Assembly: GCA_036172665.1 (NCBI GenBank)
Contig: JAYKNF010000014.1
Span: 1,663,001 to 1,727,000, forward strand
Source: Prosopocoilus inquinatus
Taxonomy: Eukaryota; Arthropoda; Insecta; Coleoptera; Lucanidae
DNA length: 64,000 bases
Reading direction: 5' to 3'
Shown here: piece by piece, positions 1-12,667 of the stretch
How the letters are laid out: the number at the start of each line of letters is the position of its first letter
How positions within the stretch are numbered: position 1 is the first letter of the stretch
Translations under genes and position numbers: made by a program
Notes under the pieces: generated by a model
Database searches by the model: none
The model's input: only the letters and a program-made list of their open reading frames with translations
What the model was told of the DNA's origin: nothing

Positions 1-77
1 TTGGATGGACTCCAGTAACTCTGATGTGAGATACAAAGTTTTTGGACGCAGCAGGAGCTGGAAATAGTTTTAAACGA

Positions 78-99
78 AACAACACGTATTAGCGTTGTT
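78..99. other. Representative AACAAC/GTTGTT dyad inside the monomer (positions 76-97)
   Basis: AACAAC (78-83) and GTTGTT (94-99) are perfect reverse complements separated by 10 bases. The arms recur in most of the roughly 430 monomers and lie in the best-conserved part of the unit. The enclosed bases are among the variable ones (ACGTATTAGC, ACGCATTAGC, ACCTATTAGC, ACATATTAGC). The six-base stem is short and could be chance. A protein site or a small cruciform is only a hypothesis. The arms are altered in E tails (AGCAACAGGC), in GCGATGTTCC monomers and in the complex-indel monomers. Confidence 0.55.
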
Positions 100-114
100 C
101 CTGTGCTATATCTA

Positions 115-120
115 ATCGAT
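115..120. other. Representative ATCGAT palindrome (monomer positions 113-118), polymorphic across classes
   Basis: Monomers ending TAATCGATCC contain the six-base palindrome ATCGAT. Monomers ending TAAACGATCC lack it because position 114 is A instead of T. The difference is tightly linked to monomer position 132 (CTATCATG versus CTAACATG) and to the class of the next monomer, so it marks HOR position. It is described here as a landmark; no function is claimed. Confidence 0.8.
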
Positions 121-449
121 CCTTACTTATCTATCATGTTATTTGACGTTTGGATTAACTCCAGTAACTCTGATGTGAGATACGACGTTTTCGGACGCAG
201 CAGAAGCTGGAAATAGTTTTAAACTAAACAACACGTATTAGCGTTGTTCCTGTGATGTATCTAATCGATCCTTACTCATCTATCATGTTATTTGACGTTT
301 GGGTGGACTCCAGTAACTCTGATGAGAGATACAAAGATTTCGGACGCAGCAGAAGCTGGAAATACTTTTGAACGATATACCACCTATTAGCGTTGTTCCT
401 GTGATGTATCTAAACGATCCTTACTTAGCTAACATGTTATTTGACGTTT

Positions 450-3131
450 GGATGGACTCCAGTGTGTCTGATGTGAGATACAAAGTTTTGGGACGCAGCA
501 GGAGCTGGAAATAGTTTTAAACGAAACAACACGTATTAGCGTTGTTCCTGTGCTGTATCTAATCGATCCTTACTTATCTATCATGTTATTTGACGTTTGG
601 ATGGACTCCAGTAACCCTGACGTGAGATACGAAGTTCTCGGACGCAGCAGAAGCTGGAAATAGTTTTAAACGAAGCAACAGGCATTAGCGTTGTTCCTGT
701 GATGTATCTAATCGATCCTTACTCATCTATCATGTTATTTGACGTTTCGATGGACTCCAGTAACTCTGATGTGAGATACGACGTTTCCGGACGCAGCAGA
801 AGCTGGAAATAGTATTAAACGAAACAACACGTATTAGCGTTGTTCCTGTGATGTATCTAATCGATCCTTACTCATCTATCATGTTATTTGACGTTTGGAT
901 GGACTCCAGTAACTAGGATGAGAGATACAAAGATTTCGGACGCAGCAGAAGCTGGAAATAGTTTTGAACGAAACAACACCTATTAGCGTTGTTCCTGTGA
1001 TGTATCTAAACGATCCTTACTTATCTAACATGTTATTTAACGTTTGGATACACTCCAGTAAGTCTGATGTGAGATACAAAGTTTTTGGACGCAGCAGGAG
1101 CTGGAAATAGTTTTAAACGAAACAACACGTATTAGCGTTGTTCTTGTGCTGTATCTAATCGATACTTACTTATCTATCATGTTATTTGACGTTTCGATGG
1201 ACTCCAGTAACTCTGATGTGAGATACGAAGTTTTCGGACGCAGCAGAAGCTGGAAATAGTTTTAAACGAAACAACACGTATTAGCGTTGTTCCGGTGATG
1301 TATCTAATCGATCCTTACTCATCTATCATGTTATTTGACGTTTGGATGGACTCCAGTAACTCTGATGTGAGATACAAAGTTTTTGGACGCAGCAGGAGCT
1401 GGAAATAGTTTTAAACGAAACAACACGTATTAGCGTTGTTCCTGTGCTGTATCTAATCGATCCTTACTTATCTATCATGTTATTTGACGTTTGGATGGAC
1501 TCCAGTAACTCTGATGTGAGATACGAAGTTTTCGGACGCAGCAGAAGCTGGAAATAGTTTTAAACGAAACAACACGTATTAGCGTTGTTCCTGTGATGTA
1601 TCTAATCGATCCTTACTCATCTATCATGTTATTTGACGTTTGGGTGGACTCCAGTGAGTCTGATGTGAGATACAAAGTTTTGGGACGCAGCAGGAGCTGG
1701 AAATAGTTTTAAACGAAACAACACGCATTAGCGATGTTCCTGTGATGTATCTAATCGATCCTTACTCATCTATCATGTTATTTGACGTTTCGATGGACTC
1801 CAGTAACTCTGATGTGAGATACGACGTTTCCGGACGCAGCAGAAGCTGGAAATAGTATTAAACGAAACAACACGTATTAGCGTTGTTCCTGTGATGTATC
1901 TAATCGATCCTTACTCATCTATCATGTTATTTGACGTTTGGATGGACTCCAGTAACTAGGATGAGAGATACAAAGATTTCGGACGCAGCAGAAGCTGGAA
2001 ATAGTTTTGAACGAAACAACACCTATTAGCGTTGTTCCTGTGATGTATCTAAACGATCCTTACTTATCTAACATGTTATTTAACGTTTGGATACACTCCA
2101 GTAAGTCTGATGTGAGATACAAAGTTTTTGGAAGCAGCAGGAGCTGGAAATAGTTTTAAACGAAACAACACGTATTAGCGTTGTTCCTGTGCTGTATCTA
2201 ATCGATCCTTACTTATCTATCATGTTATTTGACGTTTGGATGGACTCCAGTAACCCTGACGTGAGATACGAAGTTCTCGGACGCAGCAGAAGCTGGAAAT
2301 AGTTTTAAACGAAACAACACGCATTAGCGTTGTTCCTGTGATGTATCTAATCGATCCTTACTCATCTATCATGTTATTTGGCGTTACGATGGACTCCAGT
2401 AACTTAGATGTGAGATACGAAGTTCTCGGACGCAGCTGAAGCTAGAAATAGTTTTAAACGAAACAACATGCATTAGCGTTGTTCCTGTGATGTATCTAAT
2501 CGATCCTTACTTATCTATCATGTTATTTGACGTTTGGATGGACTCCAGTAACCCTGACTTGAGATACGAAGTTCTCGGACGCAGCCGAAGCTGGAAATAG
2601 TTTTAAACGAAACAACACGTATTAGCGTTGTTCCTGTGCTGTATCTAATCGATCCTTACTTATCTATCATGTTATTTGGCGTTTCGATGGACTCCAGTAG
2701 CTCTGATGTGAGATACGACGTTTTCGGACGCAGCAGAAGCTGGAAATAGTTTTAAACGAAACAACACGCATTAGCGTTGTTCCTGTGATGTATCTAATCG
2801 ATCCTTACTTAGCTACTATGTTATTTGACGTTTTGATGGACTCCAGTAACTCTAATGTGAGATACGACGTTTTCGGACGCAGCAGAAGCTGGAAATAGTT
2901 TTAAACGAAACAACACGTATTAGCGTTGTTCCTGTGATGTATATAATCGATCCTTACTCATCTATCATGTTATTTGACGTTTGGATGGACTCCAGTAACT
3001 CTGATGTGAGATACAAAGTTTTTGGACGCAGCAGGAGCTGGAAATAGTTTTAAACGAAACAACACGTATTAGCGTTGTTCCTGTGATGTATCTAAACGAT
3101 CCTTACTTAGCTAACATGTTATTTGACGTTT
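450..3131. repeat. 18-monomer HOR, copy 1 (2,682 bp)
   Basis: Monomer order is D E F G H I A J K F G H L M N O P A, exactly 18 x 149 bp. An F G H triplet occurs twice inside the unit, pointing to an older internal duplication. Private marks shared with the next copy include TTCTTGTGC near 1,141, TTCCGGTG near 1,291, GGAAGCAGC in the second H near 2,131 and TTTTGATGG before P at 2,834. It has GCGATGTTCC near 1,731 where copy 2 has GCGTTGTTCC. Confidence 0.93.
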
Positions 3132-5813
3132 GGATGGACTCCAGTGTGTCTGATGTGAGATACAAAGTTTTGGGACGCAGCAGGAGCTGGAAATAGTTTT
3201 AAACGAAATAACACGTATTAGCGTTGTTCCTGTGCTGTATCTAATCGATCCTTACTTATCTATCATGTTATTTGACGTTTGGATGGACTCCAGTAACCCT
3301 GACGTGAGATACGAAGTTCTCGGACGCAGCAGAAGCTGGAAATAGTTTTAAACGAAGCAACAGGCATTAGCGTTGTTCCTGTGATGTATCTAATCGATCC
3401 TTACTCATCTATCATGTTATTTGACGTTTCGATGGACTCCAGTAACTCTGATGTGAGATACGACGTTTCCGGACGCAGCAGAAGCTGGAAATAGTATTAA
3501 ACGAAACAACACGTATTAGCGTTGTTCCTGTGATGTATCTAATCGATCCTTACTCATCTATCATGTTATTTGACGTTTGGATGGACTCCAGTAACTAGGA
3601 TGAGAGATACAAAGATTTCGGACGCAGCAGAAGCTGGAAATAGTTTTGAACGAAACAACACCTATTAGCGTTGTTCCTGTGATGTATCTAAACGATCCTT
3701 ACTTATCTAACATGTTATTTAACGTTTGGATACACTCCAGTAAGTCTGATGTGAGATACAAAGTTTTTGGACGCAGCAGGAGCTGGAAATAGTTTTAAAC
3801 GAAACAACACGTATTAGCGTTGTTCTTGTGCTGTATCTAATCGATACTTACTTATCTATCATGTTATTTGACGTTTCGATGGACTCCAGTAACTCTGATG
3901 TGAGATACGAAGTTTTCGGACGCAGCAGAAGCTGGAAATAGTTTTAAACGAAACAACACGTATTAGCGTTGTTCCGGTGATGTATCTAATCGATCCTTAC
4001 TCATCTATCATGTTATTTGACGTTTGGATGGACTCCAGTAACTCTGATGTGAGATACAAAGTTTTTGGACGCAGCAGGAGCTGGAAATAGTTTTAAACGA
4101 AACAACACGTATTAGCGTTGTTCCTGTGCTGTATCTAATCGATCCTTACTTATCTATCATGTTATTTGACGTTTGGATGGACTCCAGTAACTCTGATGTG
4201 AGATACGAAGTTTTCGGACGCAGCAGAAGCTGGAAATAGTTTTAAACGAAACAACACGTATTAGCGTTGTTCCTGTGATGTATCTAATCGATCCTTACTC
4301 ATCTATCATGTTATTTGACGTTTGGGTGGACTCCAGTGAGTCTGATGTGAGATACAAAGTTTTGGGACGCAGCAGGAGCTGGAAATAGTTTTAAACGAAA
4401 CAACACGCATTAGCGTTGTTCCTGTGATGTATCTAATCGATCCTTACTCATCTATCATGTTATTTGACGTTTCGATGGACTCCAGTAACTCTGATGTGAG
4501 ATACGATGTTTCCGGACGCAGCAGAAGCTGGAAATAGTATTAAACGAAACAACACGTATTAGCGTTGTTCCTGTGATGTATCTAATCGATCCTTACTCAT
4601 CTATCATGTTATTTGACGTTTGGATGGACTCCAGTAACTAGGATGAGAGATACAAAGATTTCGGACGCAGCAGAAGCTGGAAATAGTTTTGAACGAAACA
4701 ACACCTATTAGCGTTGTTCCTGTGATGTATCTAAACGATCCTTACTTATCTAACATGTTATTTAACGTTTGGATACACTCCAGTAAGTCTGATGTGAGAT
4801 ACAAAGTTTTTGGAAGCAGCAGGAGCTGGAAATAGTTTTAAACGAAACAACACGTATTAGCGTTGTTCCTGTGCTGTATCTAATCGATCCTTACTTATCT
4901 ATCATGTTATTTGACGTTTGGATGGACTCCAGTAACCCTGACGTGAGATACGAAGTTCTCGGACGCAGCAGAAGCTGGAAATAGTTTTAAACGAAACAAC
5001 ACGCATTAGCGTTGTTCCTGTGATGTATCTAATCGATCCTTACTCATCTATCATGTTATTTGGCGTTACGATGGACTCCAGTAACTTAGATGTGAGATAC
5101 GAAGTTCTCGGACGCAGCTGAAGCTAGAAATAGTTTTAAACGAAACAACATGCATTAGCGTTGTTCCTGTGATGTATCTAATCGATCCTTACTTATCTAT
5201 CATGTTATTTGACGTTTGGATGGACTCCAGTAACCCTGACTTGAGATACGAAGTTCTCGGACGCAGCCGAAGCTGGAAATAGTTTTAAACGAAACAACAC
5301 GTATTAGCGTTGTTCCTGTGCTGTATCTAATCGATCCTTACTTATCTATCATGTTATTTGGCGTTTCGATGGACTCCAGTAGCTCTGATGTGAGATACGA
5401 CGTTGTCGGACGCAGCAGAAGCTGGAAATAGTTTTAAACGAAACAACACGCATTAGCGTTGTTCCTGTGATGTATCTAATCGATCCTTACTTAGCTACTA
5501 TGTTATTTGACGTTTTGATGGACTCCAGTAACTCTAATGTGAGATACGACGTTTTCGGACGCAGCAGAAGCTGGAAATAGTTTTAAACGAAACAACACGT
5601 ATTAGCGTTGTTCCTGTGATGTATATAATCGATCCTTACTCATCTATCATGTTATTTGACGTTTGGATGGACTCCAGTAACTCTGATGTGAGATACAAAG
5701 TTTTTGGACGCAGCAGGAGCTGGAAATAGTTTTAAACGAAACAACACGTATTAGCGTTGTTCCTGTGATGTATCTAAACGATCCTTACTTATCTAACATG
5801 TTATTTGACGTTT
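3132..5813. repeat. 18-monomer HOR, copy 2 (2,682 bp)
   Basis: This is the same 18-monomer order as 450-3,131 at an offset of exactly 2,682 bp. Reading the two side by side I find about five substitutions and no indel: near 3,207 (GAAATAACACG), 4,416, 4,506 (GATGTTTCC), 5,405 (GTTGTCGG) and the boundary ATCTAAC near 5,793. That is roughly 99.8% identity, far above the identity between neighbouring classes, so the duplication is recent. After 5,814 the order changes to D Q R I. Confidence 0.93.
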
Positions 5814-8197
5814 GGATGGACTCCAGTGTGTCTGATGTGAGATACAAAGTTTTGGGACGCAGCAGGAGCTGGAAATAGTTTTAAACGAAACAACACATAT
5901 TAGCGTTGTTCCTGTAATGTATCTAATCGATCCTTACTCATCTATCATGTTATTTGACGTTTGGACAGACTCCAGTAACTCTGATGTGAGATACAAAGTT
6001 ATCGGACGCAGCAGAAGCTGGAAATAGTTTTGAACGAAACAACACGTATTAGCGTTGTTCCTGTGATGTATCTAAACGATCCTTACTTATCTAACATGTT
6101 ATTTGACGTTTGGATGGACTCCAGTAAGTCTGATGTGAGATACAAAGTTTTTGGACGCAGCAGGAGCTGGAAATAGTGTTAAACGAAACAACACGTATTA
6201 GCGTTGTTCCTGTGCTGTATCTAATCGATACTTACTTATCTATCATGTTATTTGACGTTTCGATGGACTCCAGTAACTCTGATGTGAGATACGAAGTTTT
6301 CGGACGTAGCAGAAGCTGGAAATAGTTTTAAACGAAACAACACGTATTAGCGTTGTTCCTGTGATGTATCTAATCGATCCTTACTCATCTATCATGTTAT
6401 TTGACGTTTGGATGGACTCCAGTAACTCTGATGTGACATACAAAGTTTTTGGACGCAGCAGGAGCTGGAAATAGTTTTAAACGAAACAACACGTATTAGC
6501 GTTGTTCCTGTGCTGTATCTAATCGATCCTTACTTATCTATCATGTTATTTGACGTTTGGATTAACTCCAGTAACTCTGATGTGAGATACGACGTTTTCG
6601 GACGCAGCAGAAGCTGGAAATAGTTTTAAACGAAACAACACGTATTAGCGTTGTTCCTGTGATGTATCTAATCGATCCTTACTCATCTATCATGTTATTT
6701 GACGTTTGAGTGGACTCCAGTAACTCTGATGAGAGATACAAAGATTTCGGAAGCAGCAGAAGCTGGAAATACTTTTGAACGATACACCACCTATTAGCGT
6801 TGTTCCTGTGATGTATCTAAACGATCCTTACTTATCTAACATGTTATTTGACGTTTGGATGGACTCCAGTGTGTCTGATGTGAGATACAAAGTTTTGGGA
6901 CGCAGCAGGAGCTGGAAATAGTTTTAAACGAAACAAAACGTATTAGCGTTGTTCCTGTGCTGTATCTAATCGATCCTTACTTATCTATCATGTTATTTGA
7001 CGTTTGGATGGACTCCAGTAACCCTGACGTGAGATACGAAGTTCTCGGACGCAGCAGAAGCTGGAAATAGTTTTAAACGAAACAACACGCATTAGCGTTG
7101 TTCCTGTGATGTATCTAATCGATCCTTACTCATCTATCATGTTATTTGGCGTTACGATGGACTCCAGTAACTTAGATGTGAGATACGAAGTTCTCGGACG
7201 CAGCTGAAGCTAGAAATAGTTTTAAACGAAACAACATGCATTAGCGTTGTTCCTGTGATGTATCTAATCGATCCTTACTTATCTATCATGTTATTTGACG
7301 TTTGGATGGACTCCAGTAACCCTGACTTGAGATACGAAGTTCTCGGACGCAGCCGAAGCTGGAAATAGTTTTAAACGAAACAACACGTATTAGCGTTGTT
7401 CCTGTGCTGTATCTAATCGATCCTTACTTATCTATCATGTTATTTGGCGTTTCGATGGACTCCAGTAGCTCTGATGTGAGATACGACGTTTTCGGACGCA
7501 GCAGAAGCTGGAAATAGTTTTAAACGAAACAACACGCATTAGCGTTGTTCCTGTGATGTATCTAATCGATCCTTACTTAGCTACTATGTTATTTGACGTT
7601 TCGATGGACTCCAGTAACTCTAATGTGAGATACGACGTTTTCGGACGCAGCAGAAGCTGGAAATAGTTTTAAACGAAACAACACGTATTAGCGTTGTTCC
7701 TGTGATGTATATAATCGATCCTTACTCATCTATCATGTTATTTGACGTTTGGATGGACTCCAGTAACTCTGATGAGAAATACAAAGATTTCGGAAGCAGC
7801 AGAAGCTGGAAATAGTTTTGAACGAAACACCACCTATTAGCGTTGTTCCTGTGATGTATCTAAACGATCCTTACTTATCTAACATGTTATCTGACGTTTG
7901 GATGGACTCCAGTAAGTCTGATGTGAGATACAAAGTTTTTGGACGCAGCAGGAGCTGGAAATAGTTTTAAACGAAACACCACGTATTAGCGTTGTTCCTG
8001 TGCTGTATCTAATCGATCCTTACTTATCTATCATGTTATTTAACGTTTGGATACACTCCAGTAAGTCTGATGTGAGATACAAAGTTTTTGGACGCAGCAG
8101 GAGCTGGAAATAGTTTTAAACGAAACAACACGTATTAGCGTTGTTCCTGTGATGTATCTAAACGATCCTTACTTATCTAACATGTTATTTGACGTTT
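5814..8197. repeat. 16-monomer HOR unit (2,384 bp): D Q R I A B C D L M N O P S R H
   Basis: Diagnostic marks are GGACAGACTCC in Q (5,963), TAGTGTTAAAC in R (6,112), GGACGTAGCAG in I (6,261), GAGTGGACTCC in C (6,708) and GATGAGAAATAC in S (7,751). The first eight monomers recur at an offset of 2,384 bp from 8,198. After the second D this unit goes to L, whereas the next goes to E. Several of these marks recur in the D Q R I A B C D modules at 18,329 and 24,734. Confidence 0.85.
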
Positions 8198-10283
8198 GGA
8201 TGGACTCCAGTGTGTCTGATGTGAGATACAAAGTTTTGGGACGCAGCAGGAGCTGGAAATAGTTTTAAACGAAACAACACATATTAGCGTTGTTCCTGTA
8301 ATGTATCTAATCGATCCTTACTCATCTATCATGTTATTTGACGTTTGGACAGACTCCAGTAACTCTGATGTGAGATACAAAGTTATCGGACGCAGCAGAA
8401 GCTGGAAATAGTTTTGAACGAAACAACACGTATTAGCGTTGTTCCTGTGATGTATCTAAACGATCCTTACTTATCTAACATGTTATTTGACGTTTGGATG
8501 GACTCCAGTAAGTCTGATGTGAGATACAAAGTTTTTGGACGCAGCAGGAGCTGGAAATAGTGTTAAACGAAACAACACGTATTAGCGTTGTTCCTGTGCT
8601 GTATCTAATCGATACTTACTTATCTATCATGTTATTTGACGTTTCGATGGACTCCAGTAACTCTGATGTGAGATACGAAGTTTTCGGACGTAGCAGAAGC
8701 TGGAAATAGTTTTAAACGAAACAACACGTATTAGCGTTGTTCCTGTGATGTATCTAATCGATCCTTACTCATCTATGATGTTATTTGACGTTTGGATGGA
8801 CTCCATTAACTCTGATGTGAGATACAAAGTTTTTGGACGCAGCAGGAGCTGGAAATAGTTTTAAACGAAACAACACGTATTAGCGTTGTTCCTGTGCTGT
8901 ATCTAATCGATCCTTACTTATCTATCATGTTATTTGACGTTTGGATTAACTCCAGTAACTCTGATGTGAGATACGACGTTTTCGGACGCAGCAGAAGCTG
9001 GAAATAGTTTTAAACGAAACAACACGTATTAGCGTTGTTCCTGTGATGTATCTAATCGATCCTTACTCATCTATCATGTTATTTGACGTTTGAGTGGACT
9101 CCAGTAACTCTGATGAGAGATACAAAGATTTCGGAAGCAGCAGAAGCTGGAAATACTTTTGAACGATACACCACCTATTAGCGTTGTTCCTGTGATGTAT
9201 CTAAACGATCCTTACTTATCTAACATGTTATTTGACGTTTGGATGGACTCCAGTGTGTCTGATGTGAGATACAAAGTTTTGGGACGCAGCAGGAGCTGGA
9301 AATAGTTTTAAACGAAACAACACGTATTAGCGTTGTTCCTGTGCTGTATCTAATCGATCCTTACTTATCAATCATGTTATTTGACGTTTGGATGGACTCC
9401 AGTAACCCTGACGTGAGATACGAAGTTCTCGGACGCAGCAGAAGCTGGAAATAGTTTTAAACGAAGCAACAGGCATTAGCGTTGTTCCTGTGATGTATCT
9501 AATCGATCCTTACTCATCTATCATGTTATTTGACGTTACGATGGACTCCAGTAACTCTGATGTGAGATACGACGTTTCCGGACGCAGCAGAAGCTGGAAA
9601 TAGTATTAAACGAAACAACACGTATTAGCGTTGTTCCTGTGATGTATCTAATCGATCCTTACTCATCTATCATGTTATTTGACGTTTGGATGGACTCCAG
9701 TAACTAGGATGAGAGATACAAAGATTTCGGACGCAGCAGAAGCTGGAAATAGTTTTGAACGAAACAACACCTATTAGCGTTGTTCCTGTGATGTATCTAA
9801 ACGATCCTTACTTATCTAACATGTTATTTAACGTTTGGATACACTCCAGTAAGTCTGATGTGAGATACAAAGTTTTTGGACGCAGCAGGAGCTTTAAATA
9901 GTTTTAAACGAAACAACACGTATTAGCGTTGTTCCTGTGCTGTATCTAATCGATACTTACTTATCTATCATGTTATTTGACGTTTCGATGGACTCCAGTA
10001 ACTCTGATGTGAGATACGAAGTTTTCGGACGCAGCAGAAGCTGGAAATAGTTTTAAACAAAACAACACGTATTAGCGTTGTTCCGGTGATGTATCTAATC
10101 GATCCTTACTCATCTATCATGTTATTTGACGTTTGGATGGACTCCAGTAACTCTGATGTGAGATACAAAGTTTTTGGACGCAGCAGGAGCTGGAAATAGT
10201 TTTAAACGAAACAACACGCATTAGCGTTGTTCCTGTGATGTATCTAATCGATCCTTACTCATCTATCATGTTATTTGGTGTTA
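8198..10283. repeat. 14-monomer unit (2,086 bp): D Q R I A B C D E F G H I A
   Basis: The D Q R I A B C D module (8,198-9,389) repeats that at 5,814. The following E F G H I A matches the start of the 18-monomer HOR. The junction between the two parents lies in monomer D (9,241), so this is a hybrid HOR. Private marks are CCATTAAC in A (8,794), CTATGATG just before it, and AGCTTTAAATAG in H (near 9,890). Confidence 0.83.
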
Positions 10284-12667
10284 CGATGGACTCCAGTAAC
10301 TTAGATGTGAGATACGAATTTCTCGGACGCAGCTGAAGCTAGAAATAGTTTTAAACGAAACAACACGCATTAGCGTTGTTCCTGTGTTGTATCTAATCGA
10401 TCCTTACTTATCTATCATGTTATTTGACGTTTGGATGTACTCCAGTAACCCTGACGTGAGATACGAAGATCTCGGACGCAGCAGAAGCTGGAAATAGTTT
10501 TAAACGAAACAACACGTATTAGCGTTGTTCCTGTGATGTATCTAATCGATCCTTACTCATCTATCATGTTATTTGACGTTTGGACGGACTCCAGTAACTC
10601 TGATGGGAGATACAAAGTTCTCGGACGCAGTAGAAGCTGGAAATAGTTTTGAACGAAACAACACGTATTAGCGTTGTTCCTGTGATGTATCTAAACGATC
10701 CTTACTTATCTAACATGTTATTTGACGTTTGGATGGACTCCAGTAAGTCTGATGTGAGATACAAAGTTTTTGGACGCAGCAGGAGCTGGAAATAGTTTTA
10801 AACGAAACAACACGTATTAGCGTTGTTCCTGTAATGTATCTAATCGATCCTTACTCATCTATCATGTTATTTGACGTTTGGATGGACTCCAGTAACTCTG
10901 ATGTGAGATACGACGTTTTCGGACGCAGCAGCAGCTGGAAATAGTTTTAAACGAAACAACACATATTAGCGTTGTTCCTGTAATGTATCTAATCGATCCT
11001 TACTCATCTATCATGTTATTTGACGTTTGGATGGACTCCAGTAACTAGGATGAGAGATACAAAGATTTCGGACGCAGCAGAAGCTGGAAATAGTTTTGAA
11101 CGAAACAACACCTATTAGCGTTGTTCCTGTGATGTATCTAAACGATCCTTCCTTATCTAACATGTTATTTAACGTTTGGATACACTCCAGTAATTCTGAT
11201 GTGAGATACAAAGTTTTTGGACGCAGCAGGAGCTGGAAATAGTTCTAAACGAAACAACACGTATTAGCGTTGTTCCTGTGATGTATCTAAACGATCCTTA
11301 CTTATCTAACATGTTATTTGACGTTTGGATGGACTCCAGTGTGTCTGATGTGAGATACAAAGTTTTGGGACGCAGCAGGAGCTGGAAATAGTTTTAAACG
11401 AAACAACACATATTAGCGTTGTTCCTGTAATGTATCTAATCGATCCATACTCATCTATCATGTTATTTGACGTTTGGACAGACTCCAGTAACTCTGATGT
11501 GAGATACAAAGTTATCGGACGCAGCAGAAGCTGGAAATAGTTTTGAACGAAACAACACGTATTAGCGTTGTTCCTGTGATGTATCTAAACGATCCTTACT
11601 TATCTAACATGTTATTTGACGTTTGGATGGACTCCAGTAAGTCTGATGTGAGATACAATGTTTTTGGACGCAGCAGGAGCTGGAAATAGTTTTAAACGAA
11701 ACAACACGTATTAGCGTTGTTCCTGTGCTGTATCTAATCGATACTTACTTATCTATCATGTTATTTGACGTTTCGATGGACTCCAGTAACTCTGATGTGA
11801 GATACGAAGTTTTCGGACGCAGCAGAAGCTGGAAATAGTTTTGAACGAAACAACACGTATTAGCGTTGTTCCTGTGATGTATCTAATCGATCCTTACTCA
11901 TCTATCATGTTATTTGACGTTTGGATGGACTCCAGTAACTCTGATGTGAGATACAAAGTTTTTGGACGCAGCAGGAGCTGGAAATAGTTTTAAACGAAAC
12001 AACACGTATTAGCGTTGTTCCTGTGCTATATCTAATCGATCCTTACTTATCTATCATGTTATTTGACGTTTGGAATAACTCCAGTAACTCTGATGTGAGA
12101 TACGACGTTTTCGGACGCAGCAGAAGCTGGAAATAGTTTTAAACTAAACAACACGTATTAGCGTTGTTCCTGTGATGTATCTAAACGATCCTTACTTATC
12201 TAACATGTTATTTAACGTTTGGATACACTCCAGTAAGTCTGATGTGAGATACAAAGTTTTTGGACGCAGCAGGAGCTGGAAATAGTTTTAAACGAAACAA
12301 CACGTATTAGCGTTGTTCCTGTGCTGTATCTAATCGATACTTACTTATCTATCATGTTATTTGACGTTTCGATGGACTCCAGTAACTCTGATGTGAGATA
12401 CGAAGTTTTCGGACGCAGCAGAAGCTGGAAATAGTTTTAAACGAAACAACACGTATTAGCGTTGTTCCTGTGATGTATCTAATCGATCCTTACTCATCTA
12501 TCATGTTATTTGACGTTCGGGTGGACTCCAGTGAGTCTGATGTGAAATACAAAGTTTTGGGACGCAGCAGGAGCTGGAAATAGTTTTAAACGAAACAACA
12601 CGCATTAGCGTTGTTCCTGTGATGTATCTAATCGATCCTTACTCATCTATCATGTTATTTGACGTTT
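10284..12667. repeat. 16-monomer mosaic: M L T R V G H D Q R I A B H I K
   Basis: This stretch departs from the canonical order. It has the first T monomer (10,582; GATGGGAG, GCAGTAG) and a V-like monomer with GCAGCAGCAGC (10,880), followed by G H D Q R I A. That run returns at 31,137-32,328 and 50,640-51,831. A substitution giving CCTTCCTTATC (11,151) is carried by all three. B at 12,072 is GGAATAACTCC. A second H I pair (12,221) and a K with CGGGTGG (12,519) complete it. Confidence 0.8.

Larger units (their letters stand above)
1..449. repeat. End of an A B C string (monomers 1-3)
   Basis: The first two bases finish a preceding monomer. Monomers A (3), B (152) and C (301) follow. The same A B C order recurs at 6,410, 8,794, 14,754 (as A' B C), 18,925, 25,330 and 46,617 (as A' B C). 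C carries the distinctive tail TACTTTTGAACGATAC. The copy here ends in TTAGCTAACATG where most copies have TTATCTAACATG. No gene or other element is visible. Confidence 0.85.

Noticed and set aside
11011..11211. Minus-strand 66-codon open frame, also at 31,268-31,468 and 50,771-50,971
   Set aside because: It lies wholly in G-H satellite monomers and is open only because of one A to C change in CCTTACTTATC. The 149-bp unit is not a multiple of three, so the frame shifts in every monomer. No domain or low-copy context is visible.
11306..11509. Minus-strand 67-codon open frame
   Set aside because: It lies in D-Q monomers and is opened by a private T to A change near 11,447 (CGATCCATAC for CGATCCTTAC), which removes a TAA. 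Equivalent D-Q pairs elsewhere are closed.
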